NCBI GenBank assembly: GCA_037074765.1
Contig: JBAMDO010000195.1
Coordinates: forward strand, 1-64,000
Direction: 5' to 3'
Length of the DNA stretch: 64,000 bases
DNA from: Mansonella perstans
Lineage: Eukaryota > Nematoda > Chromadorea > Rhabditida > Onchocercidae
In this document: positions 62,516 through 64,000 of the stretch, one piece after another
How the letters are laid out: every line of letters starts with the position of its first letter
Numbering within the stretch: position 1 is the first letter of the stretch
Notes under the pieces: generated by a model
The model's input: only the letters and a program-made list of their open reading frames with translations
What the model was told of the DNA's origin: nothing
Databases searched by the model: none
Position numbers and translations under genes: made by a program

Positions 62516-64000
62516 AAAATGTTACAGTTAATTATGTACTAATTTTCATATATCAAAGCCATTTTGTATATTAAATCAATCCTATTCGGTAAATAAACTT
62601 TAGAATTATTGAAATTTGGAATAGTTTAAACTTTACCAAATATATTGAAAAAAGAAAAAAGAATAATTAAACATAATTAGGAAAGAGGAAGGGAAAAAAT
62701 GAAGGAACAATTAATCACAATTAAAAATGAATGGATTTGTTTAAAGACATTTCATAGAAATTAATTTCCTTCTTTTCACTTTCAAATTTTTTTTTAGCAA
62801 TGCACTTTTTCTTTGAAATATCCAGAGAATTTGCTTATCGTATTAAGTGGTTGAAATTATTAAGTTTCAGTAGGTAAAATTTTCATAAAATTATTTTTTC
62901 TCTTCGTATACTGATTTGTTTTATAATTTTTTTAAGCAATGCACTCTTTTTAAAAAGGGAGGAGAAATTTTATTTGTTAAAGCATAAATTTTTAATTCTT
63001 TTTATCACATTTGTACTTTTTAAAATTCAAAAAAAGCGATATTTCTAATAACAATTCAACAAATACTAGTGCGATATATTAGCTGTTTTCAAGGTTTCAT
63101 ACAATCTTTAAAAATATTGAAAAAATTATAAAAAATAGAAATATCTGTCGATTAAATTTTTAAATACTTAATATTTATTTTTTGATAAAATATGTTTAAT
63201 ATTTGGATTTCATCATCTAATATCATGCCTTTTTATCAGTTATTTTCATACATATTTTATTCAATGAATCATTGACAAGTTTTTGCTTTTTTGCATAGAT
63301 AATTATAAGATAATAATAGGGCAATAAGACAACATATAGTGATTGGTAATTTAGAAGAATTTTGTTGAATGAATAAAAACCATTCAATAAAAACATTTGC
63401 TCACTATATTTCTTATAATATAATATGACATAAATAGTTTTAAAATTTTTTTTAGATAAAAAAAGAAAAAAAAAGATTAAAGTCTTAACGGTATCAAAAA
63501 ATTTAATGTAAAAGAAAAAAAAAGGTTTAATGCCTATTGCGCACTGCTACTCTTTTCATTCTGTAATTCTAACATTTTAATTCACTTTTTTTTCATTCAC
63601 AGCTTATATAAATTCTCATTTTACTTTTTCTTTTCTTTCCAGTAATTCATTTTTATTTTATTACCGTTTCAAGAACGGAAAAAGAAATTCCATTTGTTAT
63701 ACAAATCATTGTTATACAGTGATTTAGGATGTTTATAAAAATCATCCGTTGAATAGTATTCTTTAAATGCTATGTAAATAATAATGGATTTGTTATTTTG
63801 TTGAAATTTCTCGAAAATTTTGATTAATTTTATCCTATGATAATGCTTACATTTACCAACACAATCGTTTTTCGTTTTTTTCATATCAAACTTTTTTTGC
63901 TTCAAAAGAAATTTAATTTTGCAAAATAAGTTTCAGTTTTTTAGAAAATTATCAACCAGCTTTCATTATTTATTCGTTCACTCATTCATTCATTTCATTC

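Larger units (their letters stand above)
60352..64000. other. AT-rich spacer at the window end
   Basis: Putative 3' UTR of the preceding gene (to about 60510), then a small G+C-rich hairpin zone (60754-60850), an alternating tandem repeat (62190-62515), and A/T-rich DNA. No supported gene; the frames at 60552-60854 and 61787-61969 look like chance. Confidence 0.55.

Noticed and set aside
1..64000. Wolbachia-derived or bacterial insertion, viral fossil, CRISPR array, complete transposon
   Set aside because: No long intron-free bacterial-type frame, no reverse transcriptase or transposase motif, no terminal inverted repeats around an open frame, and no regularly spaced repeat-spacer structure was seen by eye.

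Overview
The window reads as nuclear DNA of a nematode, probably a clade III (filarial/spirurid-like) worm. The support is strongly AT-rich intergenic DNA, protein-coding genes split by introns of about 0.1-5.6 kb with T-rich TTTCAG-type acceptors, a poly-T/AG acceptor typical of trans-splicing just upstream of one start codon, and nematode-type proteins. Species assignment is inference. I see no bacterial, viral, CRISPR or rRNA sequence. All supported genes are on the + strand.

Layout. (1) 1-1621: the 3' part of a rhodopsin-family peptide-type GPCR (TM5, TM6, TM7 and tail), whose 5' end lies outside the window. (2) 1622-6611: AT-rich spacer with a degenerate minisatellite near 5.1-5.35 kb. 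(3) 6612-8445: a complete five-exon gene for a START-domain lipid-binding protein of 222 aa. (4) 8446-14300: AT-rich spacer with no supported gene. (5) About 14.3-38.7 kb: a block of visibly higher G+C centred on a large WNK kinase gene (coding 17196-37027, 26 exons assembled with consistent reading phase, about 1590 aa). (6) 38.7-42.8 kb: AT-rich spacer with a 119-bp tandem duplication, a 15-bp repeat and a (TG)n tract. (7) 42858-44878: a complete three-exon gene for a secreted Pro/Gly/Tyr-rich, Cys-headed structural protein of 274 aa. (8) 44.9-59.5 kb: a long AT-rich repeat-dotted spacer, with a possible tRNA-derived remnant. (9) 59521-60351: the last two exons of an unidentified gene. (10) 60352-64000: spacer with a compact hairpin and an alternating tandem repeat.

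The WNK locus is the centrepiece. The protein has the WNK signature: the catalytic lysine moved to the glycine-rich loop, Cys in strand beta3, a DLG motif and a KSVIGTPEF activation segment. It also has two PF2-like domains, an RFLV motif expected to dock the downstream GCK-3/SPAK/OSR1 kinase, poly-Gln and His/Gln tracts, and a C-terminal coiled coil. In animals this kinase senses osmolarity and chloride and acts through GCK-3/SPAK/OSR1 on ion transporters. Its leader just before the ATG holds four perfect-stem hairpins, two of them mutually exclusive, and one kinase-domain intron needs a GC-AG splice pair. No operon is evident: the genes are far apart and each seems independently expressed.
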